The notes under the pieces: model-generated | Database searches by the model: none | The model's input: the letters and a program-made list of their open reading frames with translations, nothing else | What the model was told of the DNA's origin: nothing | Position numbers and translations under genes: made by a program | Source: Terriglobia bacterium | Lineage (GTDB): Bacteria; Acidobacteriota; Terriglobia; Terriglobales; SCQP01 | Assembly (NCBI GenBank): GCA_021323595.1 | Contig: JAJPKR010000042.1 | Span: forward strand, 124,001 to 188,000 | Length of the DNA: 64,000 nt | Direction of reading: 5' to 3' | Part shown: positions 1-8,315 of the stretch, in pieces | Layout of the letters: each line of letters begins with the position of its first letter | Position numbering within the stretch: the first letter of the stretch is position 1

Positions 1-679
1 CCAAGCGGCGGCACACGGCCGCGGCGAGGCGGCGGCAGCGAGGCGCGGGAAACTCGAAGACGCGGCCGCGCACCGTCTCCAGGTGGGGCTGCAATTCGCG
101 GCGCAGCAAGGCGCGGCCGCGATGCAGCCGCACCTTGACGTTGACGCGCGAGAGGCGCAGGCACGCGGCCACTTCCTCGGTGCTCATCTCCTCGATGTCG
201 CGCATGACCACCACCGTGCGATACCGCGCCGGCAGGCGATCCACCGCAGCCTCCAAGCGGCGGCCGAGCTCGGCGCGGGCGGCTTCCTGCTCGGGATCGG
301 CGACAGGGGCGGCGAGGGCCGGTGCGGCGCCGGGTTCCGGCTCGGGCAGCGGCACGAAGCGGCGCCGCAGGCGCACGCGCTTCAAGGCGGCGTGAATGGC
401 GATGCGGGCCAGCCAGGTCGAGAGGCGGGCGCGGCCGGCGAACTCGCCCAGGTGCACATAGGCGGAAACGTAGGCTTCCTGCAACACCTCCTCCGCCTCG
501 GCGTCGTCGCGCAAGATCGAGCGCACGATGCGATAAAGGCGGCGATTGTAACGCCGCATGAGCAGGTCGAAGGCCGCCGCGTCGCCGCGCAGCACGCGCC
601 CGACCAGCGTTGCCTCCGTCGCCGCGTCCGCGGCGCCGCCCCGCCGCAGCGCCGCCTCGGTCGAAACCCACGTCGCCAT
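1..679 (-). CDS. ECF-type RNA polymerase sigma factor (3' end cut by window edge)
   Basis: Reading leftward from the ATG at 679, the frame is open to the window edge, about 226 codons, so the C-terminus is missing. Sigma region 2 is clear: LMRRYNRRLYRIVRSILRD is followed by DAEAEEVLQEAYVSAY and a segment ending TWLARIAIHAALKR. Region 4 follows (LPARYRTVVVMRDIEEMS, then a helix-turn-helix ending RLHRGRALLRREL). The two are joined by a proline- and alanine-rich linker, as in ECF factors. The residues after region 4 hint at a short C-terminal extension. It would direct RNA polymerase to a small regulon. The DoxX gene is divergent, 87 bp away. No anti-sigma factor is visible because the downstream side lies outside the window. 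Confidence 0.9.
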   Translation of the reverse strand, partial: MATWVSTEAALRRGGAADAATEATLVGRVLRGDAAAFDLLMRRYNRRLYRIVRSILRDDAEAEEVLQEAYVSAYVHLGEFAGRARLSTWLARIAIHAALKRVRLRRRFVPLPEPEPGAAPALAAPVADPEQEAARAELGRRLEAAVDRLPARYRTVVVMRDIEEMSTEEVAACLRLSRVNVKVRLHRGRALLRRELQPHLETVRGRVFEFPAPRCRRLAAAVCRRL

Positions 680-718
680 GACTCCTATCAGAGCCGCGAG
701 CGAACGTTCGGTGACAGC

Positions 719-746
719 GTAACCGGCGCGGCGCACCGGACTCTAT
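719..746 (+). promoter_or_regulatory. possible ECF-type promoter for the DoxX gene
   Basis: GTAACC (719-724) and CTCTAT (741-746) are separated by 16 bp, a layout resembling ECF -35 (AAC-containing) and -10 elements. It sits between the divergent sigma gene and the DoxX ORF, whose ATG is at 767. This is pattern matching only. The sigma factor recognising it is not known, although the adjacent one is the natural candidate. Confidence 0.25.
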
Positions 747-766
747 CGGTCAGGAGGCAAACGAGC

Positions 767-1171
767 ATGGACCGAGTTTTGACCCCGGCCTGGTGGGCGC
801 TGCGGCTGGGGTTGGGAATCACGACGTTCTTGGCCGGGCTGGATAAGTTCTTCAACCTCTTGACGAATTGGGGCATGTACTTGAGCCCGATGGCGGAGCG
901 CTTCTTGCCGTTCTCCGCCGATACCCTCATGCACCTGGCGGGCGTGGTGGAGATGCTGGTCGGGCTGGCCATCCTGACGCGGTTTCCGCGCTCCGGCGCG
1001 TACGCGGCCGCAGCCTGGCTGCTCTCGATCGCCGCCAATCTGGTCACCGCAAATTTCTACGATCTGGCGCTGCGCGACGTGAATCTCGCCATCGCCGCCT
1101 TCGCCCTGGCGCGGCTGGCGGAACATCGCGGCGCGCAGGCAACGAGTTCCGCCGTTTCCACGGCGGCATAA
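767..1171 (+). CDS. DoxX family membrane protein
   Basis: A 134-residue integral membrane protein with about four hydrophobic segments. It begins MDRVLTPAWWALRLGLGI and carries the DoxX-like stretch FLAGLDKFFNLLTNWG, then a hydrophobic segment with HLAGVVEMLVGLAIL. DoxX proteins are small quinone- or redox-associated membrane proteins whose precise reaction is mostly unknown. The start is chosen because AGGAGG (752-757) lies about 9 bases upstream of ATG 767; the frame is open further upstream but without coding character. A small secreted Cys-containing protein follows 19 bases downstream, so the two are probably co-transcribed. They lie divergent from an ECF sigma factor, which may control them (inference). 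Confidence 0.85.
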   Translation: MDRVLTPAWWALRLGLGITTFLAGLDKFFNLLTNWGMYLSPMAERFLPFSADTLMHLAGVVEMLVGLAILTRFPRSGAYAAAAWLLSIAANLVTANFYDLALRDVNLAIAAFALARLAEHRGAQATSSAVSTAA

Positions 1172-1190
1172 CGCACCAAGGAGAAACCCC

Positions 1191-1532
1191 ATGCTTCGCT
1201 TTCGTCCGTTCGCCGTTCTGCTCGCGCTGGCGCTCTTCGCCAGCATGGGCTTCGCCGAAACCTGGAATCACGCGACCATCGTGGACGCGGCTTGCGCCGC
1301 GAAGGCCAAAGCCGATCCGGCCGCGCATCCGGTGAGCTGCGCCTTGCAGTGCTCGTCCAAGGGCTTGGGCGTCTTCACCGCCGATGGGCAGTTCCTCAAG
1401 CTCGACCGGAACGGCACGCGCGAGGCGATCGCCATCCTGCGCCACAGCGCAAAGAAGAGCGGCGTGCAGGTGACGGTCAGGGGCGTGCGCCACGGCGACA
1501 CCATCGAAGTCACCAGCATCGCCGCGCTCTGA
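1191..1532 (+). CDS. small secreted protein with conserved cysteines (paralogue of 12926-13246)
   Basis: 113 residues with a classical signal peptide (MLRFRPFAVLLALALFASMGFA) and a mature domain of about 90 residues. The mature part has three cysteines (AACAAK, then SCALQCSSKG) and ends in a strand-rich VTVRGVRHGDTIEVTSI. The same order, a Cys near the start, a C-x3-C pair, a short loop, then V-x-G-x3-GDT-x-V-x-S, occurs in the protein at 12926-13246, so the two are likely paralogues. No function is assigned. A periplasmic or surface location is inferred from the signal peptide. It lies just after the DoxX gene, probably in one transcript. Confidence 0.75.
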   Translation: MLRFRPFAVLLALALFASMGFAETWNHATIVDAACAAKAKADPAAHPVSCALQCSSKGLGVFTADGQFLKLDRNGTREAIAILRHSAKKSGVQVTVRGVRHGDTIEVTSIAAL

Positions 1533-1559
1533 TCACGCGCGGGGGCGGCGATAAACGAC

Positions 1560-1604
1560 GAGCGGCGCGGGGCCTCGTTTTCGGCCTCGCCCCGCTCGCC
1601 GCTC
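1560..1604. terminator. GC-rich stem-loop between convergent genes
   Basis: GAGCGGCG (1560-1567) and CGCCGCTC (1597-1604) pair perfectly. Inside them CGGGGC (1568-1573) pairs with GCCCCG (1589-1594), with a two-base bulge. It sits between the end of the + gene at 1532 and the end of the - gene at 1652, where a bidirectional terminator or 3'-end stabiliser is expected. There is no T-tract, so intrinsic termination is uncertain. Confidence 0.5.
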
Positions 1605-1651
1605 GCCCCGCCGCGGCAGCGCGAGCCGCGACCCGCGCGGTGCGGGCGGGG

Positions 1652-2275
1652 CTAGCGCAAGGCAGCCCGCAGGCGGCGCTCGTCGCGGCGGAAGGCGGCG
1701 GTGCCGAGGCGGCAGACGTGGCGGCCGGCGGCGTTGGTGAAGACGAGCGTGAGGGCTTGCGGCTCGATGCCGGGGGGCACGTCGAAGAAGTACAAGTTGG
1801 CGAATTCGAAATACGGCCCGGCGGCGTCGCGCAGCCGCACCGGCGCCGGATCGGGGCGCGCGGCGCGGGGCAGCCAGCGGCGGCCGCCGGCGCGCAACTC
1901 CAGCGCGAAGCGGGCGCCGGCAACGGCGGCGGAATCAATGTAGAGCACGGCGAGGCCGCGGCAATCGGCGGCGACCGCGGCGAGCGCCGGCCGCGAACGT
2001 CCGTAGGCGGCATAGAGCACGCCGTGCTCCCAGGCGCAGCGCAGCGGCGGCGTGAGGATGAGCGCGCGCACGCGCCGGGCGCGGCCGCGCCACGCCAGCC
2101 GCGCAAAGGGCGCCTGGTCGGAGGCGAGCAAGGCTGGCGACGGCTGGGGCGTGGCAAATCCCGCCGCGAGCGCACGCGACATTTCCGCCGCGCTGGGATG
2201 CGCCCAATCCGGCGGCGGCCCCGCCGCCGGGGCGGCGGCTGCCAGCAGCGCCGCCCCGAGCAGGGAGCCGAGCAA
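1652..2275 (-). CDS. secreted protein of unknown function
   Basis: About 207 residues from a TTG at 2275; a CTG at 2281 is an alternative, and no ATG lies in a sensible place. The N-terminus LGSLLGAALLAAAAPAAG looks like a signal peptide, and the mature part starts around PPPDWAHPSAAEMS. The rest is rich in predicted strands and ends TLVFTNAAGRHVCRLGTAAF with few charged repeats. I do not recognise the family. It starts just past the superoxide dismutase stop (2283-2285), so it is almost certainly translated from the same message. The proposed start overlaps or abuts that stop, which suggests translational coupling. A periplasmic location is inferred. Confidence 0.6.
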   Translation of the reverse strand: MLGSLLGAALLAAAAPAAGPPPDWAHPSAAEMSRALAAGFATPQPSPALLASDQAPFARLAWRGRARRVRALILTPPLRCAWEHGVLYAAYGRSRPALAAVAADCRGLAVLYIDSAAVAGARFALELRAGGRRWLPRAARPDPAPVRLRDAAGPYFEFANLYFFDVPPGIEPQALTLVFTNAAGRHVCRLGTAAFRRDERRLRAALR

Positions 2276-2282
2276 CCGCAGG

Positions 2283-2900
2283 CTATTTCTTTTGCGCGGC
2301 GGCGTAACGGCGGTTGACTTCGTCCCAGTTGACGACGTTCCACCAGGCGTTGAGGTAATCGCCGCGGCGATTCTGGTATTTGAGATAGTAGGCATGCTCC
2401 CACACGTCGTTGCCCAGGATGGGATAGCTGCCATCCATGAAGGGGCTGTCTTGATTGGCCGTGCTGACGATCTCCAACTGCCCGCTCTTGTTCAGCAGCA
2501 GCCAGGCCCAGCCGGAGCCGAAGCGCTTCAGACCGGCATCGTTGAACGCCGTCTTGAACTGATCGAAGGACCCGAACTGCTTCTGGATGGCTTGGGCGAT
2601 GGGGCCGGTGGGGGCGCCGCCGCCATTGGGTTTCATGATGGCCCAGAACATGCTGTGATTGGCATGGCCGCCGCCGTTGTTGCGCACCGCGGTGCGAATG
2701 TTCTCGGGCACTTCGTGGATGCGGCGCAAGAGATCTTCCACGGCCAGCTTGGCGAGATCGGGGCTTCCCTCGAGGGCTTTGTTCAGATTGGCGACGTAGG
2801 CGCCATGGTGCTTGTCATGGTGCAAGCGCATCGTCTGCTCGTCAATGTGCGGCTCGAGAGCGTTGTAGGCGTAAGGAAGAGGCGGCACTTCGTAGGCCAT
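2283..2900 (-). CDS. sodA: superoxide dismutase, Mn-type signature
   Basis: About 205 residues from ATG 2900, preceded by AGGAGA. The Fe/Mn SOD family is unmistakable: [20 protein letters not shown], the metal-binding histidine in [21 protein letters not shown], and the D/H ligand motif [11 protein letters not shown]. The Mn-type discriminators are present (Gly in GGHANH, Gln in TANQDSPF) rather than the Fe-type Gln/Ala arrangement, so Mn or cambialistic use is likely. It converts superoxide to peroxide and oxygen. No signal peptide is seen, so it is cytoplasmic. It is downstream of the electron-transfer flavoprotein operon on the same strand, separated by 166 bases. Confidence 0.95.
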   Translation of the reverse strand: MAYEVPPLPYAYNALEPHIDEQTMRLHHDKHHGAYVANLNKALEGSPDLAKLAVEDLLRRIHEVPENIRTAVRNNGGGHANHSMFWAIMKPNGGGAPTGPIAQAIQKQFGSFDQFKTAFNDAGLKRFGSGWAWLLLNKSGQLEIVSTANQDSPFMDGSYPILGNDVWEHAYYLKYQNRRGDYLNAWWNVVNWDEVNRRYAAAQKK

Positions 2901-3066
2901 GAGAGGTGGTTCTCCTTTCTGAACCGAGGTCAACCCTTTAGTGTAAAGGCGCGAGCGCGGAGCGGGGCGCGGCGCCCGGCCTGACGCCGCCGATCGCGCC
3001 GCCTCCAGGGGCGGCCGCGGCGCGGGAACCGCAGGCGCGAACGACTCGCGGCGCGTCCGGAGCGCG

Positions 3067-4725
3067 CTACATGCCTTCGTAGTTGGGACCCCCGCCGCCC
3101 TCGGGCGGGACCCAAGTGATGATCTCGTAGGGATCCTGAATGTCGCAGGTCTTGCAGTGAACGCAGTTGGAAGCGTTGACGTGAATGCGCTTGGTGCCGT
3201 CTTCGGCCGGCAGCATCTCGTAGACCTGCGCGGGACAAAAGTGCTGGCAGGGGTTGCCGTACTCGACGATGCAGCGAGTGTTGCAGATGTCGGTGTCGTG
3301 GATGATCAGATGCGGCGGCTGATCTTCCTCGTGGCGGGTGCCGGAGTGATAGACGTCGGTGATCTTGGAAAAGGTCAGCTGCTCGTCGGGCTGCAAGGAC
3401 CAGTCGTGGCGCGGCGCGGCCTGGAGCTTCTGCATGCGCAGGTGGCCGGCGCGCGCAAGCATGGGATCGCGCCAGCCGCGGCCGCCGGTGAGCATCTGCG
3501 CCGCGCCGTTCAGCAAGCCGGCGAAGAGGCCGCGCTCGAAGCCCTGATGAAAATTGCGGACGGTCCAAAGCTCGCGGCGGATGGCGCCGGCGGCGACGCG
3601 CTCCGGATACGTGCGCGCCACGGCGGCGGGGTCGCCGGTGCGCCAGGAGTCGAAGATGGCCTCGGCGGCGAGCATGCCGGAGTGAATCGCCAGGTGAATG
3701 CCCTTGAGGCGCTGGCTGTTGACCAAGCCGGCGGCATCGCCGATCAGCATCCAGCCGGCGCCGGCGGCGGGCGGCTGCGAGTAGTAGCCGCCCATGGGCA
3801 CGGTCTTGGCGCCATAGCGGATCATTTCGCCGCCGGCCAGGATTCGGCGCACGAAGGGATGGGTCTTGAAGCGCTGAAAGAGCACGTGGGGATCGGCGCC
3901 GGGATCGTGGTATTCGAGGCCGGTGACGAGGCCGAGCGAGACGCGATGGCCGGCGAGGCCGTAGATCCAGCCGCCGCCGTACATCGAGCGCGGCACCGGC
4001 CAGCCCATGGTGTGCCAGACGCGTCCGGGCGGCATCCGGCCGGCGGGCACGCTCCAAATCTCCTTGACGCCGAGAGCGTAGAGCTGCGGATTGGGTCCGG
4101 CCAGGCCGAGGCGGCCGAGCAGCTGCTTGGTGAGCGAGCCGCGCGGGCCTTCGGCGAGCACGACCAGCGGGGTCTTGAGGTCGTAACCGGGCTCGAAGTT
4201 GGCCTTGCGCTCGCCGCGCCGGTCCACGCCCTTGTCGTCGGTGCGCACGCCGATGACGGCGTGGCGCTCGCCGAAGAGCAGGCGCGCGCCGGCGGTCGCG
4301 GTGAAGATGGTCAGACCGGCGGCCTCGACTTGCTCGCCCAGCCACTTGCCCAGGCGGTTGAGCGAGACGACGTAGTTGCCATGATTGCGCAGCGGCGGCG
4401 GGGTGATGGGAAAGCGGAGCGCGCGGCGCGAGGTCAGGAAGAACGCGGCGTCGTCGGCGACGGCGGCTTCGATGGGCGCGCGCTCGCGCCAGCCGGGCAG
4501 CAGCCGGTCGAGCGCGCTGGGATCGAGCACGGCCCCGCTGAGCAGGTGGGCGCCGGTTTCGCGGCCTTTCTCGAGGATGAAGATGGAGTCCTTGGCGGGC
4601 AGGCGCGGCTCGCGCTCGCGGTGCTCGTCGAGCAGCTGCGCCAGCCGCAAGCCGCAGGCGAGGCCGGCGGGGCCGGCGCCGACGATGACGACGGCGGCCT
4701 CCAGGCTCGGGCGCTCGGTGGTCAT
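3067..4725 (-). CDS. electron transfer flavoprotein:quinone oxidoreductase
   Basis: 552 residues, the usual length for ETF-QO. The N-terminal FAD-binding motif is [21 protein letters not shown] central region resembles geranylgeranyl-reductase-type flavoproteins ([19 protein letters not shown]). The C-terminal iron-sulfur domain carries CNTRC and [11 protein letters not shown] followed by CVHCKTCDI, which ligate a [4Fe-4S] cluster. It passes electrons from reduced ETF to membrane quinone during acyl-CoA or related dehydrogenation. It is the last gene of etfB-etfA-ETF-QO, 21 bases after etfA, so the whole pathway from soluble flavoprotein to quinone is in one operon. Confidence 0.95.
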   Translation of the reverse strand: MTTERPSLEAAVVIVGAGPAGLACGLRLAQLLDEHREREPRLPAKDSIFILEKGRETGAHLLSGAVLDPSALDRLLPGWRERAPIEAAVADDAAFFLTSRRALRFPITPPPLRNHGNYVVSLNRLGKWLGEQVEAAGLTIFTATAGARLLFGERHAVIGVRTDDKGVDRRGERKANFEPGYDLKTPLVVLAEGPRGSLTKQLLGRLGLAGPNPQLYALGVKEIWSVPAGRMPPGRVWHTMGWPVPRSMYGGGWIYGLAGHRVSLGLVTGLEYHDPGADPHVLFQRFKTHPFVRRILAGGEMIRYGAKTVPMGGYYSQPPAAGAGWMLIGDAAGLVNSQRLKGIHLAIHSGMLAAEAIFDSWRTGDPAAVARTYPERVAAGAIRRELWTVRNFHQGFERGLFAGLLNGAAQMLTGGRGWRDPMLARAGHLRMQKLQAAPRHDWSLQPDEQLTFSKITDVYHSGTRHEEDQPPHLIIHDTDICNTRCIVEYGNPCQHFCPAQVYEMLPAEDGTKRIHVNASNCVHCKTCDIQDPYEIITWVPPEGGGGPNYEGM

Positions 4726-4746
4726 AGGAACTCCCCGGCGCCGCCG

Positions 4747-5748
4747 CTAGCCGCCGGCCTTGGCGGCCTTGACCGCCTCGATCAGCGCGGGCACGACTTC
4801 GAAGAGATCGCCGACGACGCCATAATCGGCGATCTCGAAGATGGGCGCTTCGCGGTCTTTGTTGATGGCGACGATGGCGCGCGAGCTTTTCATGCCGACC
4901 AGATGCTGGATGGCGCCGCTGATGCCGACGGCGAGATACAGCTTGGGCGCGACGGTTTGGCCGGAGCTGCCGACTTGGCGGTCCATGGGGAGCCAGCCGC
5001 TGTCGCAGATGGGGCGGGAGGCGGCGACTTCGCCGCCGAGCGCGTCGGCGAGCGCGCGGATGAGGTCGAGGTTCTTGGCTTCCTTGATGCCGCGGCCGGC
5101 GGAGACGATGATCGCGGCCTGGGTCAAGTCCACCGCCTGCTTGGCCTCTTGGAAGGGCGCCTCGGGCGCAGCGGCGGGGGCGGCGGGGGCGACCATCTCG
5201 GCGGCGATGGGCGCGGGCGCGGCCGCGAGGGCGGCGCGGTCGGCGCGGAAGGCGCCGATCTGCACGGAGAGGAACGCCGGAGCCTCGCCCGGCACGACGA
5301 GATCGGCGGCGAGGCGCCCTTGGAACATCGGGCGCGACACGGTCAGGCGGCCGTCTTCGACGCGCAAGGCGGTGAGGTCGCCGAACAGCGCGCGCGCCAT
5401 GCGCGTGGCCAGGCGGGGGGCGAAGTCGCGCGTCTGATAGCTGTGGGCGAAGAGCACGGCGCGGGGCTGGCGGCGCGAGACGATCTCCTGCAGCGCCTGC
5501 GTGTAGGCCTCGGGCGTGTATTCGGCCAGCGCGGGGTGGCGCGCGGCCAGCACGCCGGCGAGCTGATAGCGCGCCAGTTGCGCCGCCAAGCCGCTCTCCG
5601 CCGCGCCCTCGAGCAGCACCGCGTGCACGGCGGCCTGCCACGGTGCGGCCAGCTGCTGCGCGGCGGCGATGGCTTCGGCGGTGGCGGCGCTCAGCTTGCC
5701 GCCGCGATGCTCGGCGACGACTAAAACGGTGGCGTGTTCGGAGGCCAT
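4747..5748 (-). CDS. etfA: electron transfer flavoprotein alpha subunit
   Basis: 333 residues. The N-terminal half begins MASEHATVLVVAEHRGGKLS and resembles the ETF fold shared by both subunits. The C-terminal FAD domain is well conserved: GRGIKEAKNLDLIRALADA, the SSGQTVAPKLYLAVGISGA segment that contacts FAD, and KSSRAIVAINKDREAPIFE. It pairs with the product of the adjacent etfB gene, which ends 12 bases upstream, to carry electrons from dehydrogenases to the quinone oxidoreductase encoded next. A short alanine/proline-rich stretch around residues 183-200 separates the two domains. No sign of truncation. Confidence 0.95.
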   Translation of the reverse strand: MASEHATVLVVAEHRGGKLSAATAEAIAAAQQLAAPWQAAVHAVLLEGAAESGLAAQLARYQLAGVLAARHPALAEYTPEAYTQALQEIVSRRQPRAVLFAHSYQTRDFAPRLATRMARALFGDLTALRVEDGRLTVSRPMFQGRLAADLVVPGEAPAFLSVQIGAFRADRAALAAAPAPIAAEMVAPAAPAAAPEAPFQEAKQAVDLTQAAIIVSAGRGIKEAKNLDLIRALADALGGEVAASRPICDSGWLPMDRQVGSSGQTVAPKLYLAVGISGAIQHLVGMKSSRAIVAINKDREAPIFEIADYGVVGDLFEVVPALIEAVKAAKAGG

Positions 5749-5759
5749 GGGCGAGAAGT

Positions 5760-6530
5760 TCAGATCACGCGCAAGTCGTTCTTGAGGCGGGCGGCGAGCT
5801 GGGCCGCAACTTCCTTGGCCGGGCCCTCCAGCAGCTCGGTCTTCTTGGTCTTGACCGGCACGTAGAGCTTGGCCACGCTCTGGCGGTTCAGCGAGGGGGA
5901 GACGCCGAGGTCGGCCAGCGCGACCGTGGCGAGCGGCTTGGACTTGGCCTGCTTGATGCCCATCAGCGTGGCGTAGCGCAGCTTGTTGATGCCGGATTGG
6001 ATGGTGAGGACCGCGGGCAGCGGCAGGTTCAAATACTGGAAGTAGCCGTTCTCGAGCTCGCGCTTCACGCGCACGCCGCCCGCGGCGGGCTGCACCTGCA
6101 TGATGATCGTGGCGTGGGCGATGCCGAGCAGTTCGGCGAGCACCACGCCGGTCTGGCCGTAGCCGTAGTCCTCCGATTGCAGGCCGGTGAAGATGAGGTC
6201 GAACTTTTCGCCGGCGATGGCGCGGGCGATGGCCTCGGCGGCGGCGTAGCTATCGAGGCGATGGGCGTCGTCGCCGGCGACATGGATGGCGCGGTCGGCG
6301 CCCTTGGCCAGCGCCTCGCGCAACACCTGCGCGGCGCGCGCCGGGCCGACGGTGAGCGCCACGACTTCGCCGCCATGCGCCTCTCTCTGCCGCAGGGCTT
6401 CTTCGAGCGCGTAGGCGTCGGGCTCGTTGGTTTCGTAGGCGACGTCTTCGCGAATCCAGGCGCCGTCGCCCGCCACCTTGATGGGCGCGTCCTTGGCGGG
6501 CACCTGCTTGACGCAAACCAGAATCCTCAT
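5760..6530 (-). CDS. etfB: electron transfer flavoprotein beta subunit
   Basis: 256 residues from ATG 6530 (MRILVCVKQVPAKDAPIKV), the usual length for EtfB. The frame stays open upstream, but those residues do not resemble the family. Recognisable segments include ETNEPDAYALEEALR, FTGLQSEDYGYGQTGVVLAE and the signature region VKRELENGYFQYLNLPLPAV followed by GINKLRYATLMGIKQAK. It binds AMP and forms the ETF heterodimer with EtfA. It is the first gene of the operon and diverges from the mercury operon across about 230 bases. Confidence 0.95.
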   Translation of the reverse strand: MRILVCVKQVPAKDAPIKVAGDGAWIREDVAYETNEPDAYALEEALRQREAHGGEVVALTVGPARAAQVLREALAKGADRAIHVAGDDAHRLDSYAAAEAIARAIAGEKFDLIFTGLQSEDYGYGQTGVVLAELLGIAHATIIMQVQPAAGGVRVKRELENGYFQYLNLPLPAVLTIQSGINKLRYATLMGIKQAKSKPLATVALADLGVSPSLNRQSVAKLYVPVKTKKTELLEGPAKEVAAQLAARLKNDLRVI

Positions 6531-6762
6531 GCCGGCTTCCGCGGCGGCGTGGCCGCAAAACGGTTCAGTATAAGGCAGCGCGGCGCGGCCCGGCGGCGAG
6601 GCGGGCGAGAAAGACGCGGCTTGGGCCGCGACGCAGGTCGGCGTTGCGCTTCCCGGCGGCGCGCCATCCTGCGAAGCGCCGGAGATCCTGGCGCCCGGGG
6701 CGGGGCGGCGCGCGAGGCCGGATGCGGCGCCATGGGGGAAAAACGGCGGAAAAAAGAAGCCC

Positions 6763-6794
6763 TTGACTCTGGACTTAGCTCTAGAGTGTAGGCT
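6763..6794 (+). promoter_or_regulatory. MerR-type promoter and operator of the mercury operon
   Basis: TTGACT (6763-6768) and TAGGCT (6789-6794) are separated by 20 bp, the over-long spacer of MerR-family promoters. The spacer has the dyad ACTCTgGA / TCtAGAGT centred near 6777. MerR-family proteins bind this dyad and twist the DNA to realign the -35 and -10. The regulator gene starts at 6816, directly downstream on the same strand, so the regulator itself is under this promoter. Confidence 0.9.
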
Positions 6795-6815
6795 TGAGAG
6801 AGAGAAGGCCAGGCC

Positions 6816-7298
6816 ATGCAAATCGGCATCGTCGCGCAGAAGACCGGGATCAGCATTGACGCGATTCGCTTCTATGAGCGGACGGGCTTGCTTGCAAAGC
6901 CGCCGAGGACGGAGGGCGGCTTCCGGCGCTACGACCAGAACGATCTCGAGACCTTGGCGTTTATCCGCCGCGCGCAGGGCCTCGGTTTCAAACTCAGCGA
7001 GATTCGGGAGCTGCTGCCGCTGCGCGGGAACCGCTTGCAGCCTTGTGCGCCGGTGCAACGCCGCTTGCAAGAAAAGCTGGCGGACGTGCAGCAAAAATTG
7101 CGCGCCCTTCGCAAGCTAGAGCACGAATTGCGGCGGGCGCTGCGAAGTTGCGACCGAGAACTCCGCAAGCAAGGCGCTCATTGTCCCATGTTGCGAGAGA
7201 CCCGCCAGCGTAGGCCGGCCCTTGACGAGATAGGGCTGGGGGCGCCGCCCAAGAACGGGTCCGGGGTGCGGGCGCCCGGAAAGGGGGAAATCCAATGA
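6816..7298 (+). CDS. merR: MerR family metal-responsive regulator
   Basis: 160 residues. An N-terminal winged helix (MQIGIVAQKTGISIDAIRFY, then ERTGLLAKPPRTEGGFRRY) is followed by the long dimerisation helix. Cysteines at 77, 112 and 123 match the three metal-binding cysteines of MerR/PbrR proteins. The first-to-second distance of 35 is exactly that of MerR, while the second-to-third is 11 instead of 9. The last 35 or so residues are a basic, low-complexity tail absent from classical MerR. It overlaps the next gene by 4 bases. Mercury is the likely inducer given the merT, merP and merA neighbours; lead or zinc cannot be excluded. Confidence 0.9.
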   Translation: MQIGIVAQKTGISIDAIRFYERTGLLAKPPRTEGGFRRYDQNDLETLAFIRRAQGLGFKLSEIRELLPLRGNRLQPCAPVQRRLQEKLADVQQKLRALRKLEHELRRALRSCDRELRKQGAHCPMLRETRQRRPALDEIGLGAPPKNGSGVRAPGKGEIQ

Positions 7299-7897
7299 AG
7301 GAAAAATCTTTCGCAGTTGCCTCGACGCTTGCCGCCTTGCTGGCATCCCTTTGCTGTCTGGGCCCGCTGCTGCTGGGCGGAGCCGGCCTGGGCGCGCTGC
7401 TCGTGGCGACCTTTGCGCCGCTGCGGCCCTATTTTTTGGCGGCCAGCGCTCTGCTTTTGGCCGGGGGCTTCTATCTTGTGTATCGCAAACCGCGGGCGAA
7501 GGGCGGGTGCGAGGGCGAGACGTGCGCGCCGGAGAGCAAAACCCGCCGCATGGCGAAGCCCCTGCTTTGGATTGCGGCGTTTGCGGTCGCCGCGCTCGCC
7601 TTGTTCCCGTCTTACGGAGCCAGGTTGGTGGGCAGCCCGGCAGCCGCATCGCAAGCGGCTTCGGCCGGCGTGCGGACCGCCGAGTTGAAGATCACCGGCA
7701 TGGATTGTCCGGTTTGCGCCAGCGTAATCCAGCGGAAGCTGCTTCAGACTCCCGGAGTCGTGGGCGCCCAGGTCCGCTATCCGGCCGGCTCGGCGACGGT
7801 GCGGTTCGACCCTTCGCGGACCGATGCCGGCAAGCTGGCCACGGCGGTGAAGGACGTGGGATATCAAGCGGAAGTTTCGAATCCAGGACGGCGGTAA
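7295..7897 (+). CDS. merT: mercuric transport protein: MerT fused to a MerP-like domain
   Basis: 200 residues. The first 110 are MerT-like: a first membrane helix with a vicinal Cys pair (SLCCLGPLLLGGAG), a second helix, a cytoplasmic loop with a Cys pair (GGCEGETCAPE), and a third helix (LLWIAAFAVAALALFPS). Residues from about 127 form a heavy-metal-associated domain with GMDCPVCAS (CxxC). In classical operons MerT and MerP are separate, with MerP in the periplasm. Here they are one polypeptide, with the HMA domain presumably periplasmic after the third helix. It would move Hg(II) inward to MerA. ATG 7295 overlaps merR by 4 bases. Confidence 0.9.
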   Translation: MKEKSFAVASTLAALLASLCCLGPLLLGGAGLGALLVATFAPLRPYFLAASALLLAGGFYLVYRKPRAKGGCEGETCAPESKTRRMAKPLLWIAAFAVAALALFPSYGARLVGSPAAASQAASAGVRTAELKITGMDCPVCASVIQRKLLQTPGVVGAQVRYPAGSATVRFDPSRTDAGKLATAVKDVGYQAEVSNPGRR

Positions 7898-7929
7898 AGG
7901 CGGTGCCGCTGTTTGAAAAGGGGGAAGTC

Positions 7930-8265
7930 ATGCGAAACCGGAAGAAAATATTTGCCCTGGCGCTGCTGGCAATGCTCATGCCGATGGCGGCATCGAGCCA
8001 GCGGCCAAAACCGGCGACGGCTCGCCTCCAAGTCACGCAATGCGCGCTGAAGGTCAGCGGCATGACCTGCGGCGGCTGCGCCGCAATGGTCGAGAAGGGA
8101 CTGCTCACGGTGGCGGGGGTCGAAACGGCGAGCGTGGATTTCAAGACCGGCGAAGCGCGGGTCAGTTTCGATCGAACCAAGACCACGCCTGGCAAGATCG
8201 TGGCCGCTTTCAACCGGGCCAATGGCGGCTTTCGCGTCCAGACGGCGAAGGCGGCTGCGAAGTAG
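7930..8265 (+). CDS. merP: MerP-like secreted heavy-metal-binding protein
   Basis: 111 residues from ATG 7930 with a purine-rich GGGGGAAG upstream. A signal peptide ([23 protein letters not shown]) precedes a single HMA domain with the metal site [15 protein letters not shown], followed by the usual beta-alpha-beta pattern ending [14 protein letters not shown]. It should bind Hg(II) in the periplasm and hand it to the transporter encoded upstream. It is the second MerP-type domain in the operon, since the MerT gene already carries one. It lies 32 bases after the transporter gene and 50 bases before merA. Confidence 0.88.
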   Translation: MRNRKKIFALALLAMLMPMAASSQRPKPATARLQVTQCALKVSGMTCGGCAAMVEKGLLTVAGVETASVDFKTGEARVSFDRTKTTPGKIVAAFNRANGGFRVQTAKAAAK

Positions 8266-8315
8266 CGAGCCCGGCGGCGAGCGCCGTGAGGGACGGGGTT
8301 CGAGAAGGGGAGAGG

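Noticed and set aside
2930-5641. A 903-codon open frame on the minus strand, and an 855-codon frame on the plus strand (3157-5724)
   Set aside because: Both overlap etfA and ETF-QO in other frames. Their translations are Arg/Ala/Gly-rich with no family resemblance, as expected from high-GC DNA.
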